Shown here: positions 34,037 to 46,569 of the stretch, piece after piece
How the letters are laid out: each line of letters starts with the position of its first letter
Position numbering within the stretch: position 1 is the stretch's first letter
NCBI RefSeq assembly: GCF_902167145.1
Contig: NC_050099.1
Span: 9,128,434-9,192,433, forward strand
Length of the DNA stretch: 64,000 nt
Direction of reading: 5' to 3'
From: Zea mays
Taxonomy: Eukaryota; Streptophyta; Magnoliopsida; Poales; Poaceae
Position numbers and translations under genes: made by a program
The notes under the pieces: model-generated
Seen by the model: only the letters and a program-made list of their open reading frames with translations
Told to the model about the DNA's origin: nothing
Database searches by the model: none

Positions 34037-34614
34037 TGGTGCTCCACTCAGCGCGCTTAAGTTAATACTGTACTACGCAGGCTGGCGTTCCGTTTTAGAT
34101 CCCACCACCTTATTACTACGATATTGTATGTCTCTAGTATCCAGCCATGCATCATTGCCGAGATGAATTAAGGCATATTATGGCATGCATGACGCCGTAT
34201 ATTTTGCATATGCATGCATGTACCTGGACGGCTGGACCTCTACCTGTAGCTACCATTTCTCTACCGGTATTATACGTACTCTCTCTATATGTGTGTCTAT
34301 ATAATATATATGTATCCTCGATCTATATAAATGGATTATATCTATCATTATTTCATATGAGCTGATACACACAAGTAATTGTGATACAAGCCCTACACAA
34401 GTGGGTAATAGTACTGTTATATATAAGTAAGTCACCGGCCGACCGACAAAATTTATACAATAACACAACTGTGCAAATAGATTTGAAAACAAATATTTGC
34501 TAGTATAAATTTTGACTACGTTGGTTGCTGTGATTGGCCGCGCGGACACAAAAATCGATCAGAATTCTTTTTGCAGTGATAACATTTTAGTTTTATGCGG
34601 TGCATAGGACCCAC
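34037..34614. other. 3' flank of PME pseudogene 1
   Basis: Non-coding; the same sequence, slightly changed, follows PME pseudogene 2 at 46570-47096. It ends at CCCAC (34610-34614), the left target duplication of element D. Confidence 0.7.
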
Positions 34615-35223
34615 TATTGGGGTCTTGTTCTCAAATGCTATGAATTAAGAACAAGGCAACACAAAAATGTTAGGTATAAATGCCCTTCGTTGGCTGAAGC
34701 ATTATCTCCCCAAGGATTTAATGAGCTTCGGACGAAGGTCAAGAGTAAAATATTACGAAGATTTCACCTTCGTAATCATACTCGTAGAACAACAAATAAT
34801 GAGAAATGAGATATAAAGTATAAAACATATTCACATGTTTTATTATTTGAATATATGAGTATTAGAACATAATGTTTGGGCACAATTATACCTTCGCCTT
34901 GGCGGAAAGCAATAACTCAAGCGTAATGTGCCAGCGATTACAAGATCGCGTGAACAGTGCTAGGGTACTGTTCACCTATTTATAGGCATAGGTTGCAACC
35001 TGCGCAAAATTACATTTAAGCCCTTTACAATTGATTACAATAATGACACAAACATCATGGGTCTTTGAGTCAATCCATCTTTAAGTCGGTTTGGCCCTTC
35101 GTCTTGAGATCTATCATTGTGCCGAAGCTCTCTAAGTAATAGCTTCGGCGCTTGCTCCTGAGAGTGTCTGCCGAAGATGTTCTCTTTCTTTAGGATCTTC
35201 GGCTACGAAGCATACCCCCAACA
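34615..35223 (-). repeat. 3' LTR of element D (609 bp)
   Basis: Its plus-strand left end reads TATTGGGG, where the other LTR has TGTTGGGG, so the terminal dinucleotide is mutated. The right end is CCCCAACA. Next to it, in element sense, is the purine-rich tract GCGAAGGGGCTAC. Confidence 0.9.
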
Positions 35224-35502
35224 GTAGCCCCTTCGCGGTGCTAGATCGTTTTTCGTAACGAGTTTGATCCGTGAAAAAGTCTTCTATGCTTCGGGATGCC
35301 GAAGATCCAAAAAACACCTTCCCTGAGCTCGTTGGCGAGAAACGATTAAAATAATCCACGCTCGAGGTGGCTCCATCTTGCAGCAGTTACGCGCGCCCTG
35401 GCGATTCACCCTCTCGAACCATGTGGCCCACCGTTCGGCGAGTGCGGGTGACTGTTTGTTCGGTGCGGGAGTCTTTGACGATTCACCTTCTCACCTGCGG
35501 CA

Positions 35503-35511
35503 CTATATAAA
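35503..35511 (+). promoter_or_regulatory. TATA box of the antisense gene of element D
   Basis: CTATATAAA lies about 200 bp before the ATG at 35711. The A copy has the identical element at 2184-2192. Confidence 0.65.
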
Positions 35512-35710
35512 CGGACGGGTAGGTGTGGAGTTACCACAACATTCATTGCTATTGCACCGTTTTGCTGCCAAAATTTTAGTCATAGTCGAAGCTTAATCAT
35601 CGTGCTCAGACGAAACCCCGCTTTTGAATCAGTTTTGTCACAAAAGAAAGAGCTTCGGGAAAATCAGAAAAGTCAACAAGAACAAAAAATTTCAAGGAAG
35701 TCATAATTAA

Positions 35711-38628
35711 ATGGCCAGAGTTCGCTCTATTGCTAGGGCCGATCGCGAGGGAGATGAGACCGAAGCTGTTGAGACCGTTCCGATTTCCGAAGCCATGAAG
35801 CGGTCTGGGCTGGTAACACAGGGGGACGTCCCTGCTACCAGAGCAGAGCAAGTTGATGCTGAGGAGACCGATTCTAAGGATGATTATAGCAGCGCTGTGC
35901 CGAGCAAACCTAGCCATCTTGATTTTGGAAAATCCATAGTCTCCGAAGGTGACCTACCTAAAATGTTGAAATTGGGGTATTTCAATGAAGAGAAGAAAGA
36001 GCTGATTTGCTTTGGTGGAGAGGAAACTACTCCGAAGCGAGGAAAAAATGAAATAGTAGTTTTTAAGAGTTTCTTCAAAGCTGGTTTGAGATTCCCCTTG
36101 AATAAGATGATTGCTGATGTGCTGAAAAAGTTTGGGATCTACTTTCATCAGCTAACCCCTAATGCTATCGTTTGGCTTAGCGTTTACATTTGGGCTCTCC
36201 GAAGCCAAGGGGTGGAACCATTTGCCGAAGGTTTCTGCCGAGTACATGAGCTGCATTACCAAACCAAGGCCAGGAAAGATGGGTTGCATGAAAACTTCGG
36301 CTGCTACGATTTTGCCTAACGGAAGACTACAAAATTTCATGTGATCAGTTACTGAAGCAAATGGCCAGCTGGATGGAAATCTGAATGGTTCTATGTGAGA
36401 GTTGACGAAGATGAAGACAAGTTGGTCCAGAGTCCGTTGGAATTGATCTTCGGAGAGACCCGACCCCCGTGTAACATGTTGCCAGGGAGTCCAAGTCAGA
36501 TTGCTCTAGCTAAATTTAGGATTATCGCAGAGCACATTGGCACTAAAGACTTAGTGCAGGAATTTTTGGCTTTTAAAATATTTCCAACTATGAAAGAGTG
36601 GGCCATGCCGAAGCTTGAAGGAAAAAAAGAAGGAAGGAGAACTTATCCGGCTGCCCTACCATTACAAATTCAAGAGACATTTCAAAGTACCCTGCCAAGA
36701 ATGGTTGGATAAAATCGAAGTGATGTGTAACGAAATTCTTGGAAATTATTCTAAAAAGGAAGATCAATTGATGACAGCAGCCTTCGGCACCCGTCCGAAA
36801 CGAAGGCTAAACCGAGTGATGGATGCTATAGGCTTTGAATATCCTGACTACGAGCTATTGGACAAGGGTGCCGAAGGACAAAAAAGAAAAAGAGTGGCTA
36901 GTGCTCTGAATAAGGACGACGAAGATCAATCAAAGAAGAAAAAACAAGAGTCTGAGGCGAAAACAGTTGCTTCGAAGAAAAGAAAAACCTCGACTTCAAA
37001 GCAAAAATCAATTGATGAAGAAGAAAAGACTTCTGCGAGATCCTCTGCTTCTGAAATAGAGGAAATCCTAAAGGTAATGACTGAAACTTTGCCTGTCAAA
37101 CTAAGTCCACTGGGGCTACATTTGACGAAGCTTTTTCAGAAGGAAAAGGAGCCCATAAAAACGAAAGCACCTAGGCCGAAGAGGCAAAGAATCGTTACTG
37201 TGACATAAGTTATTGAAGCAACTCCACCAAAAGCTTCAGCTCCGAAGGTACAAGCCATTGAAAGCATGATAGCTACCGAGGCTGTTCCTTCGGAGGCTGC
37301 CACAGAAGAGGTCAGATCTAAAGATGCCAAATCCGAAGATATTAATTTAGAGAGCGTAGCTGCTGATATAGACAAGATGCTACTAAACATGGCCGCGGAA
37401 GAAGCTGCCGCAGCCACCGAAGAGACTACGGCCGCAAAACCCGAGAAGGAAGAGATGTCCGAAGATACTTCATAAGATGAAACCTTTGACTTTCAAAACT
37501 TAATTGGCCAAGAGCTGACAAAAGCTGAGAAAGAGGAATTAAAAGAATATGCTATATCCTACGGGTATCGGCTTGGAGCACTTCTCTTCGGTGGCATTGA
37601 TGACGAAAAGTTAGGCTGCATACGAGATCAGACTAGCGCGAAGGTCATTGGTACTCTATCAAAGAGTATCGGTTTCCCGAAGCTTGAAGCAGATATCAGC
37701 CGCTACCGACAACAACACATTGTCGGCAGTTTGTTCTATTCCAATTTTAAGGTAAACATCTTGTATCTAACCTTTACTATTTGTAATAACGCAAATATTT
37801 TCTAACGAAGGTCATTTGTCCACAGAGTATGCTTTTGAGCAAGGCCTTAAAAATGCAGTAGGACTTAGAAGATAAAAGGCACGAAGTTATAATTGAGAAC
37901 TTAGAAAACAAAATAAAAGAGCAATCAACTGCCATCGAAAAGAAAGACTTCGAGCTTCAAACAGCCGAAGGCTTATTAGCGGATGCTGAAGCCAAAATAA
38001 CAGAATTAAATTCGAAGCTTCTTTCCCAATCAGAAAGTTTTGAACAAGAAAAGCTGAAACTTGATGCAAAGGTTGAAGCCGAAATTCAAAAAAGCTCAGA
38101 GCTGAAAGAATCCTTGACAAATCTTCAGAATAAATGCCTGGAGTTCAGCAATCGATGCATCCAACAGTTGAAGCAGGTGTTTTATTTTGTTGGAGCCAAT
38201 AGTGAAAAGTTCAATCCTTCGGCTGAAGACCTGCCTGGTGCCTTCAAGCATATTGAAGGTGAAATTAATGATCTTGACGAAGTTATAGCTGGGCATGGCG
38301 ACTTTTGTGCCCTGGCAGCTTCTCGGGGCACAGCTGTTGCCGTTTTGAAGTCTGGCTGTGAACACGGAAAGATTGTTAATAGACCCAACTTCAGCCTGTC
38401 ACCAGCAGACTTAGATAATATTCCTAGTCTGGCCCAAAGTATTGCGAATAGATTCATAAAACTAGTATGGACAAAGGGTGGCCGGAGCAAAGCTGGTGAC
38501 GAAGCTCAAAGCCACCTTCAGCTGGTAACGAAATCAAACCTTGTGCTTACCTTTTCCTTTGAATTTTGAATTTGGCTTATAATACTTACATACAGGTTGA
38601 CCAAGCCGAAGCTGAAGCTGCAGAGTAA
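35711..38628 (+). pseudogene. Antisense gene (aORF) of element D, three exons, broken
   Basis: The ATG at 35711 (MARVRSIARADRE) matches the A copy. Likely exons: 35711-37751, 37826-38524 and 38596-38628, with GT...AG borders at each. Exon 1 has FKAGLRFPL and FHQLTPNAIV; exon 2 is a coiled coil (KIKEQSTAIEKKDF) followed by a conserved tail with GAFKHIEGEI and NFSLSPADLD. Compared with A there are stops at 36317, near 36352, near 37207 and near 37473, a frameshift in an A-run near 36625, and one stop early in exon 2. The last exon ends QAEAEAAE. No function is assigned; it is antisense to pol. Confidence 0.8.
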
Positions 38629-39530
38629 AAGGATGAAGCTCTATGGATGCTGTCGAAGCTCGAATAGTCTGTAAAAATAGCTCAGAAAACTTTGTATAAA
38701 TTATGATGTAATCAAATTTCACTTTGTAATATAATCTTACTTTTCCGTCAATGTATGAAATGCTTTGGTGTGGACGAAATTAATACTTTTGAGCCGAAGG
38801 CGAAAAACACCTTCCCTTCTTTGCGTACACAACGAAGCATAAAATTGCCTCTTTTTCCCTTTTTCCCGAAGCCTTCTCTTTCAAAGCCGAAGCAAGTTTG
38901 TATGCTATGATGATGATGATCCTATGTATGTCTAAGTGAATGTTTATGAATGCAAATGTATGATGTGATGTATCGTGCAAATGAATGTTCAAAGACACAT
39001 ACGAAACCATAACCACAACTCTTATTCCCTTAGGAATAACAAATCTTTGCCATTTATTTTTCGGCTTCACCGCTTATTTTTCGGTGTATCAGCGTTGACT
39101 TTTCGCTGTAAGCCTCCCTTAGGAGCTTCTTCGCCTTTCACTTTGGTGGTATTCGCGTTGACTTTTCACGCTTCGTCTTTTACTTTGGCAGAATCAGCGT
39201 TGACTTTTCGCTGCAAACTCTGCATTCCCTTAGGAACGACTTTTGAGCAGAAAACTTACGTTGCGCTCCATTAGGAACGACTTTTTGTAGCTTCGTCGTG
39301 CTCTGCATCCCCTTAGGGACGTCTTTCGAGCTTTTCCCTGTTTTTCCTTTTTCTCTTTGCACTCGATGGTGCATGCCCAGTTTTTACATTTACATCTTCG
39401 GGGGATATTGCTCTTGTAGAGCTGGTATAAGAAAAAGAGAAATTACAAGCTATGGCCCCATTAAAAACCTTTCTCCCCCTTTAGAAAGGAAAAGGGTGCC
39501 ATAGGAAAGAATAAAAAAGATTACATCAGG
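38629..39530. other. Convergent spacer between aORF and pol of element D
   Basis: Non-coding. It carries scattered repeats of TTAGGAACGACTTTT and of GCGTTGACTTTTCGCTG at 39075-39330, and the conserved block at 39443-39502. Confidence 0.6.
39443..39502. promoter_or_regulatory. Conserved block downstream of pol (D copy)
   Basis: The plus strand has ATTAAAAACCTTTCTCCCCC then GAAAGGAAAAGGGTGCC. The same order is found in C (19847-19893) and, reversed, in E. It lies 30-60 bp beyond the pol stop. Confidence 0.5.
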
Positions 39531-42500
39531 CTACACATAATACCGCCGAAGCTCATCCGCATTCCAAAATCTAGGAATGTCGTTGCCGTCCATATCCTTC
39601 AACCTGAAGGAACCGGGTCTTGACAATGATATTACCAGAAAAGGTCCCTCCCACTTCAGCTGAAGCTTGCCTACTGTGTCGGGGTTGGCCACTCTGCGAA
39701 GCACCAGATGTCCTGGCTTAATATTCTTTAACCGAACCTTTCTGTCACGCCATTTTATTGTTTCGGCTTGATATTTATTGATGTTCTCCACAGCCTGAAG
39801 CCTGATCTCTTCTATAGCATCTTTTTCCACAGAATAATCAGCTTCGGTTTCTGCCGAAGCCACTGTTCTTATTGATCCCGTTTTAGCTTCTTCTGGGGTT
39901 ATTGCTTCATCACCAAATAGCAATTTGAATGGTGTAAAGCCTGTTGATCTTGACATTGTTGTGTTGTGACTCCACACCACTTTGATTAATTTGTCTGGCC
40001 ACTTTCCCCTGGGTTGATTGAAGATTAACTTCATTATTCCTGTCATTATAATGCCATTAGCTCTTTCAACAAGTCCATTTGACTCTGGATGCCGAACCGA
40101 TGCAAAATGGATCTTCGTGCCAATTCGTTCACAAAACTCTCTGAAAGCTTCGGCATCAAATTGTGTTCCATTGTCCACAGTGATAGCCTTTGGCACCCCG
40201 AAGCGGCACACAATATTTTGCTAAAAAACTTTTGAATAGTGACCGAAGTTATTATGGCTAAAGTCTTCGCCTCAATCCACTTAGAAATATATTCTACTGC
40301 CACCACAACATATCTTAAATTCCCTTGTGCTGGTGGAAGTGGGCCTAGCAAATCAAGGCCCACCTTTGCAATGGCCAAGTGGGCTGTATTAATTGAGTTA
40401 GAGACGAAAGTTGTTTTTGGTCTCTTGCACATTTTTGACAACCTTCGCACTTTTGGACTAATTAATTCTGCTGCATCCGAAGCTGCCTTCGGCCAATAAA
40501 ATCCTTGACGAAAAACTTTACCCAACAAAGGCCTAGATCCAATGTGAGATCCACACAGGCCAGCATATATTTCTTTCATTAGCTCTATACCTTCAGCTCT
40601 GGATAAACATTTGAGTAATGGAGAACAGACTCCATGCTTATATAACTCCCCTTCTATTATTACATATGGACGAGCTCTTGCCGCTATTCTCTTATGATAA
40701 GCTTCGTCATCTGAAAGGAAATTAACCTGAAGAAAAGATATGATCTCAGTTCTCCAATCTTCGCTGTAGACGGGAGATATATTGAGTACTGCTCTTTCAA
40801 GAAGGTCAACCGAAGGTGCTTTTATTGTTTCAAAGAATACTTCTGAAGGTAAGGGCAGCCCCTGTGCCGCTGACTTGGCTAGTAGATCAGCGTGCTCATT
40901 TTCTCCTCGTGGAATATTCTTGACAGAAAACCCTTCGAAGGAAGCTTCAAGTCTTCGAACTGTATCCAAATATTTCTCAAGCTTTGGATCTTTTGCTTTG
41001 CAACTTTTGTCAACATGGCCAGAAATAACTTGGGAATCAGTTTTGAGAACTGCCCTTCTTATCCCCATTTCCTTCAATTTCCGAAGACCCAAAAGCAAAG
41101 CTTCATATTCAGCAATATTATTTGTACAACTAAAATCAAGTTTGACTGCATAGCATGTTCTGACTTTTGAAGGTGCAATTAAAATGGCAGCTGCACCTAC
41201 CCCGAAGGTTCCCCAGGAACCATCACAAAATACTGTCCAAGCTTCGGCAACTTTACTTGCTTCTTCTTCCTGAGCCCCTGGCGTCCAGTCAGCGATGAAA
41301 TCTGCTAACGCCTGGGACTGAATCGAAGATCTATGCACATAATCAATGTAGAACTCATTGAGTTCCGCAGCCCACTTTCCATTCCTTCCAGTAGCTTCTC
41401 TGTTTCTCATAATATCCTTCAAAGGCTGTGATGAAGGAACAATTATATGGTATGCTTGAAAGTAATGCCGAAGCTTCCTGGAGGCCATTAAAACAACATA
41501 CAACACCTTCTCCAATTCTGTATAGTTTTTCTTTGATAAACTGAGAACTTCGGAAACAAAGTATATTGGAGCCTACTTTTTCAATTGCCCTTCAAGCTTC
41601 TCCTGAACAAGCGCTGCACTTACTGCAGAGTGTGAAGCTGCCGCATACAGCAGCAGAGGAGCCCCTGGCGTTGGTGGAGTTAAAGTTGTTAAATCTATCA
41701 AATACTGTTTCAGTTCTTCAAAAGCTTTTTGCTGAGCTAATCCCCATTGAAAAACTTCGGCTGACTTCAGCACTTCAAAGAATGGTAAATTTCTCTCTGC
41801 CGATCTAGATATAAATCGATTCAAAGATGCCAGTCTTCCTGTCAGCCGCTGAGCCCCTTTCTTTGTGCTTGGTGGCTCCATCCGAAGGATAGCTTCGATT
41901 TTATTTGGATTAGCTTTGATTCCTTTTGTTGAAACCAGACAACCAAGAAATTTCCCCTTCTTTACCCCGAAGACACACTTTTCCGGATTCAGCTTCAGAC
42001 CAGCTTGCCTAAAATTAGCGAATATCTCCTGCAGATCAGCAATGTGATTTTCTTTCTTTGTGGTTTTTACTATGATATCATCAACATATGTTAGTATGTT
42101 TCTGTCTATCTGAGAATGGAGGACTTTTGCTGTCATTCTGCTGAAGCTTCCTCCAGCATTCTTGAGCCCCTCAGGCATCTGAAGGTAACAATATGTACCA
42201 CTGGGGGTGACGAAGCTGGTTTTTGGCTCGTCTTCTTTCTTCATCCAGATTTGATGGTAGCCTAAATAACAATCTAGTAAACTCATGAGCTCTGACGAAG
42301 CTGCTACGTCTACCAGAGAATCTATCCTTGGTAATGGAAATTCATCCTTCGGACAAGCCTTGTTGAGATCAGTAAAATCAATGCACATTCTCCATTTACC
42401 ATTGGATTTTTTCACCATAACACTGTTAGCTAGCCATTCTGGGTATTTTACTTCTCTGATGACTCCAGCGCTAAGGAGTCTTTTTACTTCATTCCGAGCA

Positions 42501-43480
42501 CCTTCGGCTTTGTCATCAGACATCTTCTGAAGCCTCTGCTTTCTGGGTCTGAAGGATGGGTCCACTTTGAGCGAGTGTTCAATAACATCCCTGTTGACAC
42601 CACAGAGATCATTAGCTGACCATGCGAAGACATCTTTGTTGTTGAACAAAAACCTTATCAAGGATTTCTCCTGTTCTTCAGACAATTGAGATCCCAGCAG
42701 CACCTTCTGCTCTACAATATCTTCACATAAAAGCATGGGTTTTGGCTGATCGGCCGAAGCTGCCTTCTCCCTTCTGTACTTGTACTGCTCACAAGCTTCG
42801 TTTCCATCTATATTATGGATTGCCTTTGAATCTGTCCAGTTCCCTTCAACTTTTCTGGCAGCTTCCTGACTCCCATGAATAGCAATAGGTCCTTGATCCG
42901 AAGGTATCTTCATGCAAAGATATGCTGGATGAAGAATTGCTTCGAAAGCATTAAGTGTTCCACGACCAATGATTGCATTATAGGGGTACTCCATGTCAAC
43001 AATATCAAACACAACTTGCTCAGTTCTGGTGTTGTTAACAAATTTGAAGGTCACTGGAATGGTGATCTTGCCAAGTGCTACAATTTGTCTTCATCCGAAG
43101 CCACAGAGAGGGTGTGTAGCATCATGGATCTTATCTTCGGGCTCTTGCATCTGTCTGAAGGCCTTAGCAAATATAATATCCACTGCACTAACTGTGTCAA
43201 CCAAAATATTGTGGACCAGAAATCCTTTGATAACACAAGAAATGACCATAGCATCGTTGTGAGGGTAATCCTTGAGCTAAAGATCCTCTTGGGAGAAGGT
43301 AATCGGGATGTGGGACCATCTTGACTTGATGAAGGGTCCTTGCACCCCGACATGCTGTACCCTTCTCTGTGCCTCCTTCTTCTGCTTCTTGTTGGCTGGT
43401 TCTGAGCATGAACCACCTGTGATCGGGAGGACAAGCTTCAAAGCCGAAGCAGTTGCAGACTGGTTCTTGAACGAAGGCAT
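39531..43480 (-). pseudogene. Element D pol: protease, RT, dual RNase H, integrase
   Basis: The start at 43480 (MPSFKNQ) lies shortly after the PBS, with no Gag core. The protease active site reads LVDTVSAVDI, so the glycine of DTG is replaced. Reverse transcriptase has YVDD (42077-42088). A first RNase H region is followed by a second one at about 41240 (FCDGSWGTFG, CTNNIAEYEA). Integrase has the zinc region and DNGTQFDAE, ending NADELRRYYV. Lesions: a stop after EDL near 43277, a frame problem near 43085, a TAG at about 41573 (CAG in E) and a frameshift near 40210. Length and order are otherwise full. Confidence 0.88.
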
Positions 43481-43523
43481 CAACTCAAAAAGTGGAAGTG
43501 AGTTCACCGGAGGTGGGCGCCAA

Positions 43524-44132
43524 TGTTGGGGACTTGTTCTCAAATGCTATGAATTAAGAACAAGGAAAAACAAAAATGTTAGGTATAAATGCCCTTCGTC
43601 CGCTGAAGCATTATCTCCCCAAGGATTTAATGAGCTTCGGATGAAGGTCAAGAGTAAAATATTACGAAGATTTCACCTTCGTAATCATACTCGTAGAACA
43701 ACAAATAATGAGAAACGAGATATAAAGTATAAAACATATTCACATGTTTTATTATTTGAATATATGAGTATTAGAACATAATGTTTGGGCACAATTATAC
43801 CTTTGCCTTGGCGGAAAGCAATAACTCAAGCGTAATGTGCCAGTGATTACAAGATCGCGTGAACAGTGTCAGGGTACTGTACACCTATTTATAGGCACAG
43901 GGTGCAACCTGCGCAAAATTACATTTAAGCCCTTTACAATTGATTACAATAATGACACAAACATCATGGGTCTTTGAGTCAATCCATCTTTAAGTCGGTT
44001 TGGCCCTTCGTCTTGAGATCTATCATTGTGCCGAAGCTCTCTAAGTAATAACTTCGGCGCTTGCTCCTGAGAGTGTCTGCCGAAGATGTTCTCTTTCTTT
44101 AGGATCTTCGGCTACGAAGCATACCCCCAACA
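43524..44132 (-). repeat. 5' LTR of element D (609 bp)
   Basis: On the plus strand it runs TGTTGGGG to CCCCAACA. The PBS region in element sense is TTGGCGCCCACC, immediately beside it (43512-43523). The phrase CTATTTATAGG near 43890 lies in both LTRs and is the likely LTR TATA element. Confidence 0.9.
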
Positions 44133-44137
44133 CCCAC

Positions 44138-44809
44138 ATTGCAAGAGCTAATTAAATATGTGCAAAGACAGCCAGATTGCCTATGGTTGCATTGGATGAT
44201 ATGCCACCCGCTGTAGCACGAATGCATGCATGATGGAGCTTCTCTAACCAGCAGAGTTTTTGGCCGGGGGCTGAGCAGGTATGGAGCTAGGATAGTAGTA
44301 ACGTGCAGTGCTCCAGCGCTTTCCGAAAGCTATACATTTCATTGATCTGTTGGCACGCGCACACACACGTACGTACGTACGTACGTAGAAATGCATGACA
44401 AGCTAGCCAACAGTCTTGGCAACTCCATTAGCCACCACGAGGTTCTCGGTTGTTGTGCCTAGGCAGTACATAGAGTTATCTCTACTCTCACAATCAACCT
44501 TACAAATATTTTAGAAAATCAGGAAAAAGTAGGCAATGTGCTCAAACCTTGAATCAACAATTAATATATTTCAGTTTGAATGCACCCGCTTTTAACTTGG
44601 ATCTGATGCTGTTGTTTCGGCCAGGGTAAGGACCAACAAAAGTGATTCATTCCCTATTGCCGGGCCCACACACTAATCCCCGTCGATATTTATTCTTGTG
44701 GGTATTTGAAGAGGCCAATGAGAGTTATTTAATCCCCATCGACTGCATGACTTCTTGGCCCGACGATGGAAATTAACTTATGTCGGCTTCGCCACTAAAA
44801 AATAGCACT
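44138..44809. other. Spacer between element D and PME pseudogene 2
   Basis: I see no gene. An ACGT microsatellite lies at 44369-44387. The duplicated block starts again at CCACTAAAAAATAGCACTG (about 44791). Confidence 0.45.
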
Positions 44810-45164
44810 GACGGTTGATAAAGGAATCCGTCTGTAAAAAAATGCACCCCACTGTGTAGGTTTTGGTGTAAAGCAATCCCCGTGCATCGTTGTCATCAAC
44901 ACACTAGGGAAAACTATATATAGAATCCATAAATGAGAGGGGAAAGAACCCGTGCAGAAATCTTTTTAATTTACTGAATCTTTCTGGGAAACTTTTTCTT
45001 TACTAAATAATTTTGGGGGAACATTTTCATTTACTAAACTACTAGGAGGATGACATGAAGGGCCCTTCTTCCCTGATCCATTCTTCTTGCCCCGCGCCGG
45101 CCCCTGGGGTGGTCGATCTCGTTGTGGGCACATGGCTGGCTCGATCGGGCGGTGCAGGGCGGGC

Positions 45165-45174
45165 CTATATATAT
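45165..45174 (+). promoter_or_regulatory. TATA box of PME pseudogene 2
   Basis: CTATATATAT lies about 115 bp before the ATG at 45289 and matches the copy-1 element at 7409-7418. Confidence 0.5.
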
Positions 45175-45288
45175 GGCATGCTGCCGCTGTTTGCTAGCAA
45201 AGACGCGCACAAAGGTAAGTGTGTAAGGTTAGGAGCCAGTGTACCATCACATCAGATCAGATCGATCGCTCGCTAGAGCTTATAGGGG

Positions 45289-46569
45289 ATGGTAGGCGAC
45301 ATGAGGAGGTGCAGCCTAGGCCTGGCCATGGCGGTGGCCCTGATGCTCGCTGCACTGGTTGTCGTTGCAAGCGGTGGTGAGGAGACGAGGCAGAAGCTGC
45401 CTGCTGGCAGTGGCAACAACGATGACCACTCAGCCATTCTTAGCCGCCTGTCCAACATCATTGATCCGCCACAGAGCTGGCCTACACACGCTGATGCTGT
45501 CATGGTGAAGCGGTGCGGCGGTGTCGGTGCTCCACCGCCTTGCTACACCAGCATCCAGGAAGCCCTGGATGACGCACCACAAGAAGCCGAGGAGGACAAG
45601 TACATCGTGCATGTGCTCTCTGGCGTCTACGACGAGACCGTGAACATAACTAGAAGGAACGTGATGCTGATCGGCGATGGGTCGGTGCCACCGTCATCAT
45701 AGGGAACAAGAGCAATGCAACTGGCGTCCCCATGAACATGACGACGACAGTGAGTGAGTAACTCTGGCGATCGATATTTCACTGCAGTTGAGTTGTCATG
45801 CATGCATACTGTAAATCAGAACTATTAATTTGTTGTTGCTGCTGCAGATGCCTTGGGTCACGGCTTCATAGCACAGAACCTGACAATCAGAAACATGGCA
45901 GGGCCGGAAAGGAGGTAGGATGTGGCGCTAAGGTAAAATTCGAACAAGTCGGTCGTCTACCGGTGCAGCATGGAAGGTCATGAGGACACCTTGTACGTGG
46001 AGAACGGGATCCAGTTCTACCTTCAGACCTTGATCTGGGGCACCATGGACTTAATTTGTGTTTGGCAATGCCCAGGCCATGTTCCAGAGCTGTCCGCTGC
46101 TGGTGCGCCTCCCACCGGAAGGCAAGCACAATGTGATGATGGTGTAGGGCTGCAACAACGCCAGCTGCGAGTCTGACTTCTCGTTCCATATGTGCACCGT
46201 GGAAGCAGCGCCACGCATGGACCTTGACGGCGTGGAGACCTACCTTGGCTGCCCCTGTAGGAACTTCTCCCACTTTGCCTTCATCAAGAAGTCTCTCAGT
46301 CGCGTGGTCAGCCCAACGGCTGGGTAGCGTGGAACATGAAAAATCTCGTCGAGGATACCACCCGGACCGTCGTCTACCTGGAATACGGCAACGACAATGC
46401 CGTTGCCGACATGTCTAGCCACAACAAGTGGCTGGGCTTCCGCGTCCTAAACGCCGCCGCCGAGGCGGCCGCGTACACGGCGGACACGTTCATCAACGCG
46501 AGCAAGTGGGTCCCTGAGCCTATCTAGTACGACCGCACCCTCAGCGCAGTGCCGCCGCCGCGCGCCTGA
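45289..46569 (+). pseudogene. Pectinesterase (PME) pseudogene 2
   Basis: Exon 1 starts at ATG 45289 (MVGDMRRCSLGLAMAVALML), with CYTSIQEALDDAP and VHVLSGVYDETVNI. Codon 35 is CAG here, so this copy lacks the early stop of copy 1. A one-base deletion in the GDG loop (GATGGGTCGG against GATGGGGTCGG) shifts the frame to a stop near 45700. Intron about 45750-45846. Exon 2 has SMEGHEDTLY and YTADTFINASKWVPEP, but also the TAG before DVAL and the same broken GTVDFIFGNA region as copy 1. The 3' end is the TGA at 46567-46569. It is a relic of a cell-wall pectin demethylating enzyme. Confidence 0.82.

Larger units (their letters stand above)
34615..44132 (-). mobile_element. Tat-lineage Ty3/gypsy element D, gag-less
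   Basis: Target duplication CCCAC (34610-34614 and 44133-44137). Both LTRs are 609 bp (34615-35223 and 43524-44132). Pol reads right to left (43480-39531), and the antisense gene reads left to right (35711-38628). About 60 bp after the PBS the coding frame enters the pre-protease linker directly; the Gag core and zinc knuckle found in C are absent. Element E has the same structure. By eye the LTRs differ at about 16 sites. Confidence 0.9.
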
